This document shows positions 1 through 9,303 of a stretch of DNA of 36,903 nt, piece after piece (the stretch's first letter is position 1; each line of letters begins with the position of its first letter). A program made the position numbers and the translations under genes. The stretch comes from an uncultured Gemmiger sp. (lineage in GTDB: Bacteria > Bacillota > Clostridia > Oscillospirales > Ruminococcaceae), in the NCBI GenBank assembly GCA_947628865.1, contig CANRBN010000002.1:1-36903 (forward strand), given 5' to 3'. The notes under the pieces are model-generated. The model ran no database searches, was not told the DNA's origin, and saw nothing but the letters and a program-made list of their open reading frames with translations.

Positions 1-23
1 GCGCAGGGTGTAGAAAAAGAGCT

Positions 24-530
24 TCATGCGTGTTCCTCCGGCAGGGGATGTTCGGCGATGTAGTTTTCCACCAGCTCGGCGGCGGCGCGGATGAGCGCCG
101 GGCAGGGGCGTTTTTGGTAGAATCCCGGCGTGCGCGGGGTGGCGGCGGGGCCGGCGTTCTCGCCCTTTTGCAGGCCCAGCAGCTCGCGGCAGATGATGGT
201 CTCTTTGCCGCTTTGGGCGGCGTACTGCGCGGCCAGCGCCTGCACCGCGGTGTACAGCGCGGTCTTCTGCGCGGGGTCGGCGCTGCCATAGAGCGCGCCC
301 AGCACGAGCACCGCGCCGGAAAAGGCGCCGCAGACCTCCCGCAGGCGGCCAAACCCGCCGCCGAAGCCGGCGGAAAGCTGCGCGGCGCGCTCCGCGCTCA
401 TGCCCATCTCCGGCGCAAAGGCCATCGCCACGCACTGCGCGCAGTTGTGCCCCGCAAAAAAAAGACTGTAGGCAAGCTCGCCCTTGCTCGTCGGCACCGG
501 CGTCGCCCCCCTTCCGTTTGCAAAAATCAT
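24..530 (-). CDS. C_GCAxxG_C_C family (putative redox) protein
   Basis: Translation has AGHNCAQCVAMAF...GFGGGFGRLREVCGAFSGAVLVLG...C, the spaced Cys/Gly pattern of the C_GCAxxG_C_C family. Start set to the internal Met at 530 because the longer ORF start (623) overlaps the htpG promoter/CIRCE region. Confidence 0.8.
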   Translation of the reverse strand: MIFANGRGATPVPTSKGELAYSLFFAGHNCAQCVAMAFAPEMGMSAERAAQLSAGFGGGFGRLREVCGAFSGAVLVLGALYGSADPAQKTALYTAVQALAAQYAAQSGKETIICRELLGLQKGENAGPAATPRTPGFYQKRPCPALIRAAAELVENYIAEHPLPEEHA

Positions 531-582
531 ACCGCAAAAGCGCCGTTTTGTCAGCCCCTTTTTGAATTTTTTATGAAAGGGC

Positions 583-611
583 TTGCAGACGGCACCAAAG
601 CGTGCTATAGT
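583..611 (+). promoter_or_regulatory. Sigma-A type promoter of htpG (TTGCAG-N17-TATAGT)
   Basis: ttgcag 583-588, 17-nt spacer, tatagt 606-611, just upstream of the CIRCE repeat and htpG. Confidence 0.7.
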
Positions 612-616
612 AGTAT

Positions 617-643
617 TTAGCACTTAAAGCACGCGAGTGCTAA
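617..643 (+). promoter_or_regulatory. CIRCE (HrcA operator) upstream of htpG
   Basis: TTAGCACTT-AAAGCACGC-GAGTGCTAA; matches the CIRCE consensus TTAGCACTC-N9-GAGTGCTAA with one mismatch. Confidence 0.9.
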
Positions 644-670
644 TTTTTGATAAAAAGAGGTCACACACCC

Positions 671-2572
671 ATGGCAATGCGTCAGTTCAAGGCCGAGAGC
701 AAAAAATTGCTCGATTTGATGATCAATTCCATCTACACCAACCGCGAGATCTTTCTGCGCGAGCTCATCTCGAACGCCTCCGACGCGTGCGACAAGCTCT
801 ATTTCAAGAGCCTGACGGACACCTCGCTGGGCGTCAAAAAGGAGGAGCTGGCCATCCATCTCACCGCCGACCGGGAAAACCGCACGCTGACCGTGTCGGA
901 CAACGGCATCGGCATGACGAAGGAGGAGCTTGAGAAAAACCTTGGCACCATCGCGCGCTCGGGCTCGCTGGATTTCAAGACCGAGAACCCCAGCGACAAC
1001 ATCGACATCATCGGCCAGTTCGGCGTCGGCTTCTACTCGGCGTTCATGGTGGCCAAGCAGGTCACGGTCATCTCCCGCGCCGCCGGCGCCGACGAGGCGT
1101 GGCAGTGGTCGAGCCGGGGCGTGGAGGGGTACACCCTCTCCCCCGCCGAGCGCGACACCTGCGGCACCGAGGTGCTCCTGGTGCTCAAGGACGACACCGA
1201 TACCGAAAAATACGGCGAGTATCTCGATGAATACACGCTGAGCGACCTTGTCAAAAAATACAGCGATTACATCCACTATCCCATCACGATGTACCGCGAA
1301 AAGAGCCGCCAGAAGCCCAAGCCCGAGGACGCCGGCGACGACTATAAGCCGGAGTATGAGAGCTACACCGAGCTCGAGACCCTCAACAGCATGGTGCCCA
1401 TCTGGAAGCGCCCCAAGAGCGAGGTCAAGGACGAGGACTACAACGAATACTACAAATCCAAGTTCATGGATTATACCGACCCCCTGCGCGTGATCACCAG
1501 CCGCACCGAGGGCACGGCGACCTACACGGCGCTGCTGTTCGTGCCCGGGCGCACGCCGTATGATTACTACACCAAGGAGTACGAGAAGGGCCTGGCGCTG
1601 TACGCCTCCGGCGTGATGATCATGGAGAAATGCGCCGACCTGCTGCCGGACTATTTCAGCTTCATCAAGGGCGTGGTGGACAGCGAGGATGTCAGCCTCA
1701 ACATCAGCCGCGAGACGCTGCAAAAGGACAATCAGGTCAAGCTCATGCGCGAGAGCCTTGAGCGCAAGATCAAAAACGAGCTGCGCGCCATGCTCAAAAA
1801 CGACCGCGAGAAGTACGAGACCTTCTGGAAGGCGTTTGGCCGGCAGCTCAAGTTCGGCGTGTACGGCGACTACGGCATGCACAAGGATCTGCTGGCGGAG
1901 CTGCTGATGTTCTACAGCGACAAGGAGGGCAAGCTCGTCACGCTGGACGAGTACATCGAAAAGATGCCCGAGGGCCAGAAAGCCATCTATTTTGCCGCCG
2001 GCGACGAGGTGGAGCGTCTGGCCAAGCTGCCCAACGCCGAGCTCGTGCGCAGCAAGGGATATGACCTTTTGCTGTGCAGCGAGGATGTGGACGAGTTCTG
2101 CCTGCAGATGATGCGGGACTATAAGGACAAGGAATTCAAGAACATCAACGGCGGCGACCTGGGCCTTGAGACCGAGGAGGAAAAGAAAGCCGCCGAGGCC
2201 GCCGATACCGAGAACAGGGAGCTGTTCGAGGCTGTCAAGACCGCGCTTTCCGGCAAGGTGAAGGAGGTTCGGGCCAATCCCACCCTGCAGGCGCATCCGG
2301 TCTCGCTTTCGAGCGAGGGCGGGTTGTCGATGGAGATGGAAAAGGTACTGCGCAAGATGCCCACGGGCGAGAATGTCGAGAGCACCAAGATCCTTGAGCT
2401 CAACCCCGGGCATGCCGTGTTCGAGGCGCTCAAGGCCGCGCACGCTGCCGGCGATGCCGACAAGGTGGCCCGCTATGCCGAGCTGCTCTACGACCAGGCG
2501 CTGCTCATCGCCGGGCTGCCGCTCGAGGATCCGGTGGCCTATGCGCAGCTGGTGTGCGGGCTGATGGGCTGA
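671..2572 (+). CDS. htpG: Molecular chaperone HtpG (Hsp90)
   Basis: MAMRQFKAESKKLLDLMINSIYTNREIFLRELISNASDACDKL...DNGIGMTKEEL...GQFGVGFYSAFMVA: classic Hsp90 GHKL ATPase motifs. Start at 671 with upstream aaaagagg RBS. Confidence 0.97.
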   Translation: MAMRQFKAESKKLLDLMINSIYTNREIFLRELISNASDACDKLYFKSLTDTSLGVKKEELAIHLTADRENRTLTVSDNGIGMTKEELEKNLGTIARSGSLDFKTENPSDNIDIIGQFGVGFYSAFMVAKQVTVISRAAGADEAWQWSSRGVEGYTLSPAERDTCGTEVLLVLKDDTDTEKYGEYLDEYTLSDLVKKYSDYIHYPITMYREKSRQKPKPEDAGDDYKPEYESYTELETLNSMVPIWKRPKSEVKDEDYNEYYKSKFMDYTDPLRVITSRTEGTATYTALLFVPGRTPYDYYTKEYEKGLALYASGVMIMEKCADLLPDYFSFIKGVVDSEDVSLNISRETLQKDNQVKLMRESLERKIKNELRAMLKNDREKYETFWKAFGRQLKFGVYGDYGMHKDLLAELLMFYSDKEGKLVTLDEYIEKMPEGQKAIYFAAGDEVERLAKLPNAELVRSKGYDLLLCSEDVDEFCLQMMRDYKDKEFKNINGGDLGLETEEEKKAAEAADTENRELFEAVKTALSGKVKEVRANPTLQAHPVSLSSEGGLSMEMEKVLRKMPTGENVESTKILELNPGHAVFEALKAAHAAGDADKVARYAELLYDQALLIAGLPLEDPVAYAQLVCGLMG

Positions 2573-2599
2573 CAGCGCACTCCGCCTCTTGCCGCCTCT

Positions 2600-2640
2600 T
2601 GCCGCCGGGTTGCCGCCAAGCCGCCGCCCGGCGGTTTTTT
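2600..2640 (+). terminator. Rho-independent terminator after htpG
   Basis: CCGCC-gcc-cGGCGG type hairpin followed by TTTTTT (2621-2640). Confidence 0.75.
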
Positions 2641-2710
2641 GGGTAGCTTTTCGGGGCGCGGTGTGGTATGCTGATACCGTACAGCCTGGACAAAAAGGAG
2701 GGGGCGGACG

Positions 2711-5161
2711 ATGCCGAACGATGAACAGGCCGGGCAGGATGCCGTTATCTACATAGACCCGCAGGCCATCCGGCAGCTGGAGCGCACCGCCGCCCGCAAG
2801 GGGGAGGCATACCGCGCGCTGCTGGCGCGCGCCGAGGACGGCGACCTGGAGGCACAGTTCCAGACGGCGCTTTGCTGCCGCGGCGGCTCCGGCACGACAA
2901 AGGATGCGCGGGCGGCCTTTTTGTGGCTGGCGCGCGCCGCCGAGGGCGGGCACATCGCGGCGCGGCACGAGCTGGCGCTGTGTTACCTTGAGGGCGAGGG
3001 CACCGAAAAAGACCTTGCCAAGGGCGCCGCGCTGCTCGCCGAGAACGCCGAGGAGGCGTTCCCGCCCTCGCTGTGCGCGCTGGGCGTTTGCTATGAGTTC
3101 GGCGACGGCGTGCCCACCGACAAGGAGCGCGCCGTCGAGCTGTACCGCGAGGCCGCCGACCTTGGCTATGCCCGCGCACAGTGCAATCTGGGCGTGTGCT
3201 GCTTCCACGGCATCGGCACCGGGCAGGATCAGCAGGCCGCGGTCGAGCTGTTCACGCTGGCGGCCCGGCAGGGATATCCCCGCGCGCAGGTGCTGCTGGG
3301 CGTCTGCTATGAGAACGGCCACGGCACGCAGCGAGACCCCGCGCGCGCCGCCGCCTGCTACCGCGCCGCGCACGAGCAGCATTCCGGCGAGGGCTCCTGC
3401 GCGCTGGGCGTGTGCTATGCGAACGGCATCGGCGTCGAGCGGGATCTTGAAAAGGCCGCGCAGCTGTACGCCGAGGGCGCGCGAGAGGGCGACGGGCGCG
3501 CCGCCTTTTTGGCCGGGCAGTGCTGTGAGCGCGGCGATGGCACCACGCAGGACACCGCGCGGGCGGCCCGGTACTATGCGCAGGCGCACGAGGCGGGCTT
3601 TCCGAGCGGCAGCTGCGCGCTGGGGCTTTGCTATGAGTACGGCGACGGCGTGCCGATGGACAAGGCCCGCGCCGTCGAGCTGTACCGCCAGGCCGCCGGG
3701 CAGGGGCACGCGCCGGCCCAGTGCAACCTTGGCTACTGCTATTTGACCGGCATCGGCGTGGCGCCGAGCGATGCGGATGCCGCGCACTGGTTCGAGCTGG
3801 CGGCCCGGCAGCGCTATCCGCGCGCCATGGCGCTGCTGGGCGAGTGCTATGAGCGCGGCGCCGGCGTGGAAAAGGACTACGGCAAGGCCGCCGAATGGTA
3901 CGCCGCCGCGCGCGAGGCCGGCAACCCGGGGGCGACCTGCTCGCTGGGGCTGTGCTATGAGACCGGCCACGGCGTGCCGATGGACAAGGCCCGCGCCGCC
4001 GCGCTGTACCGCGAGGCCGCCGGGCAGGGCAACGCCCGCGCGCAGTGCAATCTGGGGTTCTTTTATTATCTCGGCATCGGCGTGCAGGAGGACAATGACG
4101 AGGCGTTCCGCCTGTTCAGCCAGGCGGCGGAGCAGGGCTATCCGCGCGGGCTGTTTTTCGTCGGCGAATGCTGCGAGCTTGGCTACGGCACCCAAAAAGA
4201 CCCGGACAAGGCGTTCCGCTGCTACACCGAGGCGTACGAGCGCGGCTACCCGGAGGCCGCCTGCGCGCTGGGGCTTTGCTATGAGATCGGCACGGGCGTG
4301 CCGCGCGATGTGCAAAGGGCCGCCGCGCTCTACCGCGAGGGGGCCGAAAAGGGGCACGCCAAGGCCCAGTGCAACCTGGGGTACTGCTATCTGCACGCGA
4401 TCGGCGTCGAAAAGGACGAGGCCGAGGCCGTGGTCTGGCTGGAAAAGGCCGCCGACGGCGGCAGCACGCGCGCGCTCTCACTGCTGGGGCAGTGCTGCGA
4501 GCAGGGCATCGGCGTCAGGAAAGATCCGGCCCGGGCTGCCGCGCTCTACCAGCAGGCCGCCGACCGCGGCGACATGCATGGGATGTGCGGCCTGGGGCTG
4601 TGCTATGAGTTCGGCATCGGCGTCGGGCAGGACAGGAAAAAGGCCGTCGCGCTCTACCGTGAGGCGGCGGAAAAGGGCCTCGCGCAGGCGCAGTGCAACC
4701 TTGGGTACTGCTGCTATAACGGCATCGGCACCAGGCGGGACAACGGCGCCGCCTACGGGTGGTTCCGCAAGGCAGCCGCACAGGGCTACGCGCGCGCGGA
4801 ATATTTCGTGGGCGAGTGCCTGAAAAACGGCCATGGTGTCGGCGCGGACGTCAAGGCCGCCGCGAGGTATTACCGCATGGCCGCCGACGGGGGCTATCCC
4901 CCCGCGCAGTGCGCGATGGCGGACTGCTACGCCGCCGGGCTCGGCGTCAAAAAGGACGCGGGCGCGGCGTTCGCGCTCTACCAAAAGGCCGCCGAGGCCG
5001 GCAGCGAGCGCGCCATGCGGGCGCTGGGCGCCTGCTACGAGCACGGGCGCGGCGTCCGGCGGGACAAACAGCAGGCCCTTGCCTGGTACCAAAAGGCGGC
5101 GGATGCCGGCCAAAAGGAGGCCCGGGCGGACGTAAAGCGCCTGCAGCGCCGCCGGTTTTGA
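2711..5161 (+). CDS. Large Sel1-like repeat (SLR/TPR) protein, about 816 aa, Cys-rich
   Basis: About 20 tandem repeats of the type A..LG.CYE.G.GV..D...A..LY..AA..G.A.AQCNLG; RBS-like aaaaaggaggggg upstream. Confidence 0.93.
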   Translation: MPNDEQAGQDAVIYIDPQAIRQLERTAARKGEAYRALLARAEDGDLEAQFQTALCCRGGSGTTKDARAAFLWLARAAEGGHIAARHELALCYLEGEGTEKDLAKGAALLAENAEEAFPPSLCALGVCYEFGDGVPTDKERAVELYREAADLGYARAQCNLGVCCFHGIGTGQDQQAAVELFTLAARQGYPRAQVLLGVCYENGHGTQRDPARAAACYRAAHEQHSGEGSCALGVCYANGIGVERDLEKAAQLYAEGAREGDGRAAFLAGQCCERGDGTTQDTARAARYYAQAHEAGFPSGSCALGLCYEYGDGVPMDKARAVELYRQAAGQGHAPAQCNLGYCYLTGIGVAPSDADAAHWFELAARQRYPRAMALLGECYERGAGVEKDYGKAAEWYAAAREAGNPGATCSLGLCYETGHGVPMDKARAAALYREAAGQGNARAQCNLGFFYYLGIGVQEDNDEAFRLFSQAAEQGYPRGLFFVGECCELGYGTQKDPDKAFRCYTEAYERGYPEAACALGLCYEIGTGVPRDVQRAAALYREGAEKGHAKAQCNLGYCYLHAIGVEKDEAEAVVWLEKAADGGSTRALSLLGQCCEQGIGVRKDPARAAALYQQAADRGDMHGMCGLGLCYEFGIGVGQDRKKAVALYREAAEKGLAQAQCNLGYCCYNGIGTRRDNGAAYGWFRKAAAQGYARAEYFVGECLKNGHGVGADVKAAARYYRMAADGGYPPAQCAMADCYAAGLGVKKDAGAAFALYQKAAEAGSERAMRALGACYEHGRGVRRDKQQALAWYQKAADAGQKEARADVKRLQRRRF
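2969..4910 (+). repeat. Tandem Sel1 coding repeats with a 324-bp (3 x 36 aa) higher-order period
   Basis: The TGC codon of the C-A/S/G-LG-L-CYE motif falls at 3614, 3938, 4262 and 4586, exactly 324 bp apart; intermediate repeats alternate QCNLGYCY and LLGECYE types. Confidence 0.85.
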
Positions 5162-5172
5162 CAAATTGCAAA

Positions 5173-5210
5173 AGAGGGGTATAGGCGGCACAAGCTGTCT
5201 ATACCTCTCT
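5173..5210. terminator. Hairpin (possible bidirectional terminator) between Sel1 gene and the histidine kinase
   Basis: AGAGGGGTATAG-N14-CTATACCTCTCT inverted repeat with one G-T position. Confidence 0.5.
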
Positions 5211-5271
5211 TGTATCGTGCGCTTTCGCTGTATCGCTTTTGGCTCGGGCGTATCGTATAATGGTTTTTGCA

Positions 5272-5313
5272 GGAAAACCGTCTGCCGAACAAAGCAGATG
5301 CCCGCGGTTTTTT
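5272..5313 (-). terminator. Terminator of the two-component operon
   Basis: aaaaccg...cggtttttt inverted repeat immediately after the kinase stop codon on the minus strand. Confidence 0.55.
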
Positions 5314-6733
5314 AACGCAGCGGCCGCGCCTGACTCTGATCGACCGGCCCGGCCCCGGCCAACGGCAGCGTGACGGTCGCTTTGGCGCCGTGCGGCGCAG
5401 CCTGCGAAAAGGCAGCGCTGCCGCCGTGGGCGGCGGCGATCTGCCCGACCAGGTGCAGGCCGAGGATGTGCGGGGCATCGGGGGCGCTCTGTCCCGCTTC
5501 CTGTGTGCCGAGCGCCGCCAGCACGGCGGGCGGAAAACCGGTGCCGTCGTCGGCGAACGTCACGCGCAGCGCCGCCCCCGCCAGCGCGGCGCGCACGGTG
5601 ACGGTGCAGCCGTCGGGGTTGTGGCGCGCCGCGTTGTTGAGGATGTTTTCGAACGCGCGGGCCAGCAGCGCGGCGTCGGCGTTGAGCATTGCCGCGTCGG
5701 CGTCGGGGTCGATGTCAAAATCAACGGCGCAGCGCTCCGCCAGGCCGCTGTTGCAGAAATCCGCCACGGCGCGGCGCAAAAGCGGGCCCGCCGCGCAGCA
5801 CTCCCGGCGCAGGGGCTGGGCGTTGTATTGCAGCTTGCTCGTCAGGTTGAGGTCGCTGACGAGGGATTTGATCTTCTGGCTCTGGGCCGCGATGGCGGCG
5901 GCCTTGGCGCGCTGTTCCGCGGGCAGAGCGGCATCGCCTTGCAGCTGCTCGGCATAGCCCATGATGAGCGCGAGCGGGGTGCGGATGTCATGGCTGACGC
6001 CGGCGATCCAGTTGGTGCGGGCGGTATCGCGCCGGGCGATGAGCTCGTTCTGGCGGCGCAGGTGCTCGCCGGTCTTGTTGAGCTTGGCGGCCAGCTCGGC
6101 GGTGGCGCCGGTCTGCGCCACCACGGCGGGGCGGCCCGCGGCGAGCGAGTCGAGCCCCTGCTCGACATTTTTGAGGTTTTTGTGCATGCGCCATGCGCTG
6201 AGCACGCAGATGGCCACGACCAGCGCAAGATCGGCCGCCAGCAGCGGGCGCAGGATGGCAACGGCGCTGTCGAACAGGCGGCGCTCCATATACAGGTTCC
6301 AGCGCACGAGCGCACCCTTGGGGTAGCCGACGACGAACGTGCCGTAGTCACAGATATAGCTGACGGTGGGCCAGTCGTCAAGATACCACCGCGCGAACAC
6401 GACGGCCTGCGCGACGGTGTAGCGGTGGTCGAGCGCCGCGGGCAGACGGTACTGCCAGATCACGTTGCCGTCGTCGTCCAGCACCATCGCCCAGGCATAG
6501 CCGGCCAGCCATTCCCCGGCGCTGTGCTCGCTCTCGTCGAGCGTCAGAATGCCGTCCCGCAGCTCGAGCTGCTGCGCGATCCTGTGCGGGGCGAACGCGT
6601 TGAGCTCGCCGTAGTACCTGTCCCACCAGAGGACGAAGCCGGCCATCGTGACGAACGCGAGCAGCAGGATGCCCAGCGTGATGCCCACCGCCGCCGTGAT
6701 GTAGCGCCGTACAAGGCGCCCCAGCGTTTTCAT
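5312..6733 (-). CDS. Sensor histidine kinase
   Basis: Two N-terminal TM segments; H-box WIAGVSHDIRTPLALIMGYAEQL; N-box ENILNNAARHNPDG; G-box FADDGTGFP. Confidence 0.95.
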   Translation of the reverse strand: MKTLGRLVRRYITAAVGITLGILLLAFVTMAGFVLWWDRYYGELNAFAPHRIAQQLELRDGILTLDESEHSAGEWLAGYAWAMVLDDDGNVIWQYRLPAALDHRYTVAQAVVFARWYLDDWPTVSYICDYGTFVVGYPKGALVRWNLYMERRLFDSAVAILRPLLAADLALVVAICVLSAWRMHKNLKNVEQGLDSLAAGRPAVVAQTGATAELAAKLNKTGEHLRRQNELIARRDTARTNWIAGVSHDIRTPLALIMGYAEQLQGDAALPAEQRAKAAAIAAQSQKIKSLVSDLNLTSKLQYNAQPLRRECCAAGPLLRRAVADFCNSGLAERCAVDFDIDPDADAAMLNADAALLARAFENILNNAARHNPDGCTVTVRAALAGAALRVTFADDGTGFPPAVLAALGTQEAGQSAPDAPHILGLHLVGQIAAAHGGSAAFSQAAPHGAKATVTLPLAGAGPVDQSQARPLR

Positions 6734-7467
6734 GCCCTTGCCTCCCCCGCCAGCTTGTAGCCAAGGCCCCGCACCGTGAGCAGCCAGACGGGATGCGAGG
6801 GGTCATCCTCCAGCTTTTCGCGCAGGTGGCGGATGTGGACGTTGAGCGCGTTCTCGTAGCCGTAGTACCCGTCGCCCCAAACGCTCTCGCACAGGGCGTC
6901 AAAGGTGACGATGTGGCCGCGGTTGTCGGCCAGCTTTTGCAAAAGCGCCCGCTCGGTGGCGGTGAGGGTGAGGGGCTCCATTCCCGGCGCCGTGACGAGC
7001 GCATCCCCCAGGCTGACGCTGCGCCGCCCCAGCGCCAGCGCGCCGCCCTGCGCGAGCTCGGCGCGGTAGGCGCGGCGCAAAATGTGCTCCATGCGCAGCA
7101 AAAGCTCCTGCGTGAGGAAAGGCTTGGTCAGGTAATCGTCGGCGCCAAGGCCCAGACCGAACAGGCGGTCGGCGTCGGCATCGCGGGCCGAGAGAAACAG
7201 CGCCGGCACCTCCCGCCGGGCCTGCAATTCCTGAAAGAGGGTGAAGCCGTCGCCGTCCGGGAGGTTTACGTCCAGCACCAAAAAGTCCGGCGCCGCGGCG
7301 GCAAAGGCGCGGCGGGCGGCGGCGCAGCTCTGCGCCGCGCACGGAGGCTGATACCCGGCGTTTTGCAGCGCCGAGCCGACAAGGGCGAGCAGATCGGGGT
7401 TATCATCGACAAGCAGGATGCGGGCGTCCTGGATCCGGCGCACGGGCAAGGCCCTCCTTTTGATCAT
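6730..7467 (-). CDS. OmpR/PhoB-family response regulator
   Basis: ILLVDDNPDLLALVG...DFLVLDVNLPDGDGF...DYLTKPF receiver plus winged-helix C-terminus (NALNVHIRHLREKLEDDPSHPVWLLTVRGLGYKL). Overlaps the kinase start by 4 nt. Confidence 0.95.
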   Translation of the reverse strand: MIKRRALPVRRIQDARILLVDDNPDLLALVGSALQNAGYQPPCAAQSCAAARRAFAAAAPDFLVLDVNLPDGDGFTLFQELQARREVPALFLSARDADADRLFGLGLGADDYLTKPFLTQELLLRMEHILRRAYRAELAQGGALALGRRSVSLGDALVTAPGMEPLTLTATERALLQKLADNRGHIVTFDALCESVWGDGYYGYENALNVHIRHLREKLEDDPSHPVWLLTVRGLGYKLAGEARA

Positions 7468-7521
7468 TCTGCCCTGATTATAGCGCACCGCGCCCCGCTT
7501 GACCAGCCGCCGGGCGGGAAT

Positions 7522-7560
7522 TTAAGCCAAAATTAAGCCCGCGGGCCGCCATCCGTTAAG
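7522..7560. promoter_or_regulatory. Candidate response-regulator binding repeats
   Basis: TTAAGCC at 7522-7528 and 7533-7539 (11-bp period) plus TTAAG at 7556-7560, in the divergent intergenic region. Confidence 0.45.
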
Positions 7561-7601
7561 GCGGGCGATGTATGCTGGGCGCTGTAAAGGGGGCAATACC
7601 G

Positions 7602-8531
7602 ATGCAAAATGTTGTGATGACCTCCGGCCTGTGCAAGGCGTACGGCTCGCGCACGGCTGTGCAGGGGCTCGATCTGTGCGTGCCGTACGGCAGCGTGTAC
7701 GGATTTATCGGGCCGAACGGGGCCGGCAAAACGACGACGATGAAGCTGCTGCTGGGCCTTATCCACCCGACATCGGGCAGCATCCGCCTGCTGGACGAGG
7801 AGCTGACGCCGCAGAGCCGGCTGAAGATCCTGAGCCGCACCGGCAGCCTGATCGAGAGCCCGAGCTATTATGCGCACCTGACGGCGGCGGAAAATCTACA
7901 GCTCGTCGCGGGGCTCAAGGGGGCCGAGGCGAAGGACGTCGTCCGCGTGCTGGACATCGTGCGCCTGACGCCGGACGCCCGGCGCAAGGTGGGGCAGTTT
8001 TCCTTGGGGATGCGGCAGCGGCTGGGCATCGCGATGGCGCTGCTGGGCTGGCCGACGCTGCTCATCCTCGACGAGCCGACCAACGGCCTTGACCCCGCCG
8101 GCATCCAGGAGATGCGCGCGCTGCTGGCCGAGATGCCGCGCCGCTGCGGCGCCACGGTGCTCATCTCCAGCCATCTGTTGAGCGAGCTGGAGCAGATCGT
8201 CGACCATGTGGGCATTTTGAACAAGGGGCGGCTTTTGTATCAGGGGCCGCTGGCCGGCCTGCAACAGCACAGCCGCGGCGATGTGGCGCTGCGCCTTCTG
8301 CACCCGGCGCTGGCCGCGCCGGTGTTAAAGAGCGCCGGCCTCGCCGGCCTGGCGCGCGAGGAGCGCGGCGAGGTGGTGCTGCCGCCGCTCAAGGAAGCGT
8401 TTTTGGCCGATCTCGTGGGCAGCCTTGCCGCCGCCGGGGCCGGCGTGGTGGGCGTGAGCTGCCGCAGCCGCAGCCTCGAGGAGATCTTCCTGTCCCTGAC
8501 AAAAGCAGACGGCGAAACGGGGGTGGTGTGA
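7602..8531 (+). CDS. ABC transporter ATP-binding protein (lantibiotic/bacitracin-resistance LanF/BcrA-like)
   Basis: FIGPNGAGKTTTMKLLLG (Walker A), FSLGMRQRLGIAMALL (signature), LLILDEPTNGLDP (Walker B). Confidence 0.92.
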   Translation: MQNVVMTSGLCKAYGSRTAVQGLDLCVPYGSVYGFIGPNGAGKTTTMKLLLGLIHPTSGSIRLLDEELTPQSRLKILSRTGSLIESPSYYAHLTAAENLQLVAGLKGAEAKDVVRVLDIVRLTPDARRKVGQFSLGMRQRLGIAMALLGWPTLLILDEPTNGLDPAGIQEMRALLAEMPRRCGATVLISSHLLSELEQIVDHVGILNKGRLLYQGPLAGLQQHSRGDVALRLLHPALAAPVLKSAGLAGLAREERGEVVLPPLKEAFLADLVGSLAAAGAGVVGVSCRSRSLEEIFLSLTKADGETGVV

Positions 8532-8532
8532 A

Positions 8533-9300
8533 ATGCTGCGCTCTCTGTGTGCGGAATGGCGGAAGACCCGCCGCCGCTTTGACGGCCTGTTGCTGCTGCT
8601 TGTGGCCGGCACGGCCCTGCTGATGGGCGTGGGCGGCGCGCCGGACAGCTTGCAGGAGCTGGCCTGCGGGTACAGCGCCATCTTTTATACGCTGCCCATC
8701 GTGCACGGGCTGGTGATGCCGGTGGGCATGGCGGCGCTGTGCAGCCGCCTGTGGGACGAGGAGACCCGATCGAACACCGCAAAGCTGCTGTTCACGCTGC
8801 AAAGCCGGGGGGATTTCTTTGCCGCCAAGACGCTGCTGGGGCTTTTTGATCTGCTCGTTCTGGCGGGGCTTGAGGCCGTTGGGCTGCTGGCGATGGGCCG
8901 CCTCTATGCCTTTACCGAGGCACTGGATGTCGGCCAGCTGGTATGGCTTCTTGCCGGCGGCATGGCGGTGGAGGCGGTGCTGTTCGCGGCGTTTACGCTC
9001 CTGCAGCTGCGCTTTGGCAGCCCGGTAGTGCTGCTGGGCGTGGGGCTTGGGTGCAGCATGTGCGGGTTTTTCCTTGCGATGCTCGCGGACATTGGCGGCA
9101 TGGCCGCGCCGGTTTTGTACGCCGTGCCGTTCACCTGGTTTTTGCCGCTTTCCGGCATGCGCATGGAGTGGGACGCCGCCGCGCGCCGGGCCGTCTATCT
9201 GCCGCAGCCGCGGCAGTACGCGCTGCTGGCGGCGGCGCTGGGCCTTTGCCTGCTGCTGACGCTGTGGGGCCGCCATGCGGTGGCCGGCAAGGAGGTGTGA
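8533..9300 (+). CDS. ABC-2 type permease, lantibiotic-immunity (LanE/MutE-like)
   Basis: Multi-TM protein of about 255 aa starting MLRSLCAEWRKTRRRFDGLLLLLVAG; directly downstream of the ATPase. Confidence 0.75.
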   Translation: MLRSLCAEWRKTRRRFDGLLLLLVAGTALLMGVGGAPDSLQELACGYSAIFYTLPIVHGLVMPVGMAALCSRLWDEETRSNTAKLLFTLQSRGDFFAAKTLLGLFDLLVLAGLEAVGLLAMGRLYAFTEALDVGQLVWLLAGGMAVEAVLFAAFTLLQLRFGSPVVLLGVGLGCSMCGFFLAMLADIGGMAAPVLYAVPFTWFLPLSGMRMEWDAAARRAVYLPQPRQYALLAAALGLCLLLTLWGRHAVAGKEV

Positions 9301-9303
9301 GCG

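Noticed and set aside
617-4396. 1259-aa ORF on the minus strand
   Set aside because: Antisense to htpG and the Sel1-repeat gene; low-complexity repetitive translation is a shadow of the GC-rich coding strand.
3000-5000. Sel1 repeat DNA as a minisatellite
   Set aside because: The periodicity is fully explained by in-frame 36-aa protein repeats, although the 324-bp higher order is reported as a finding.
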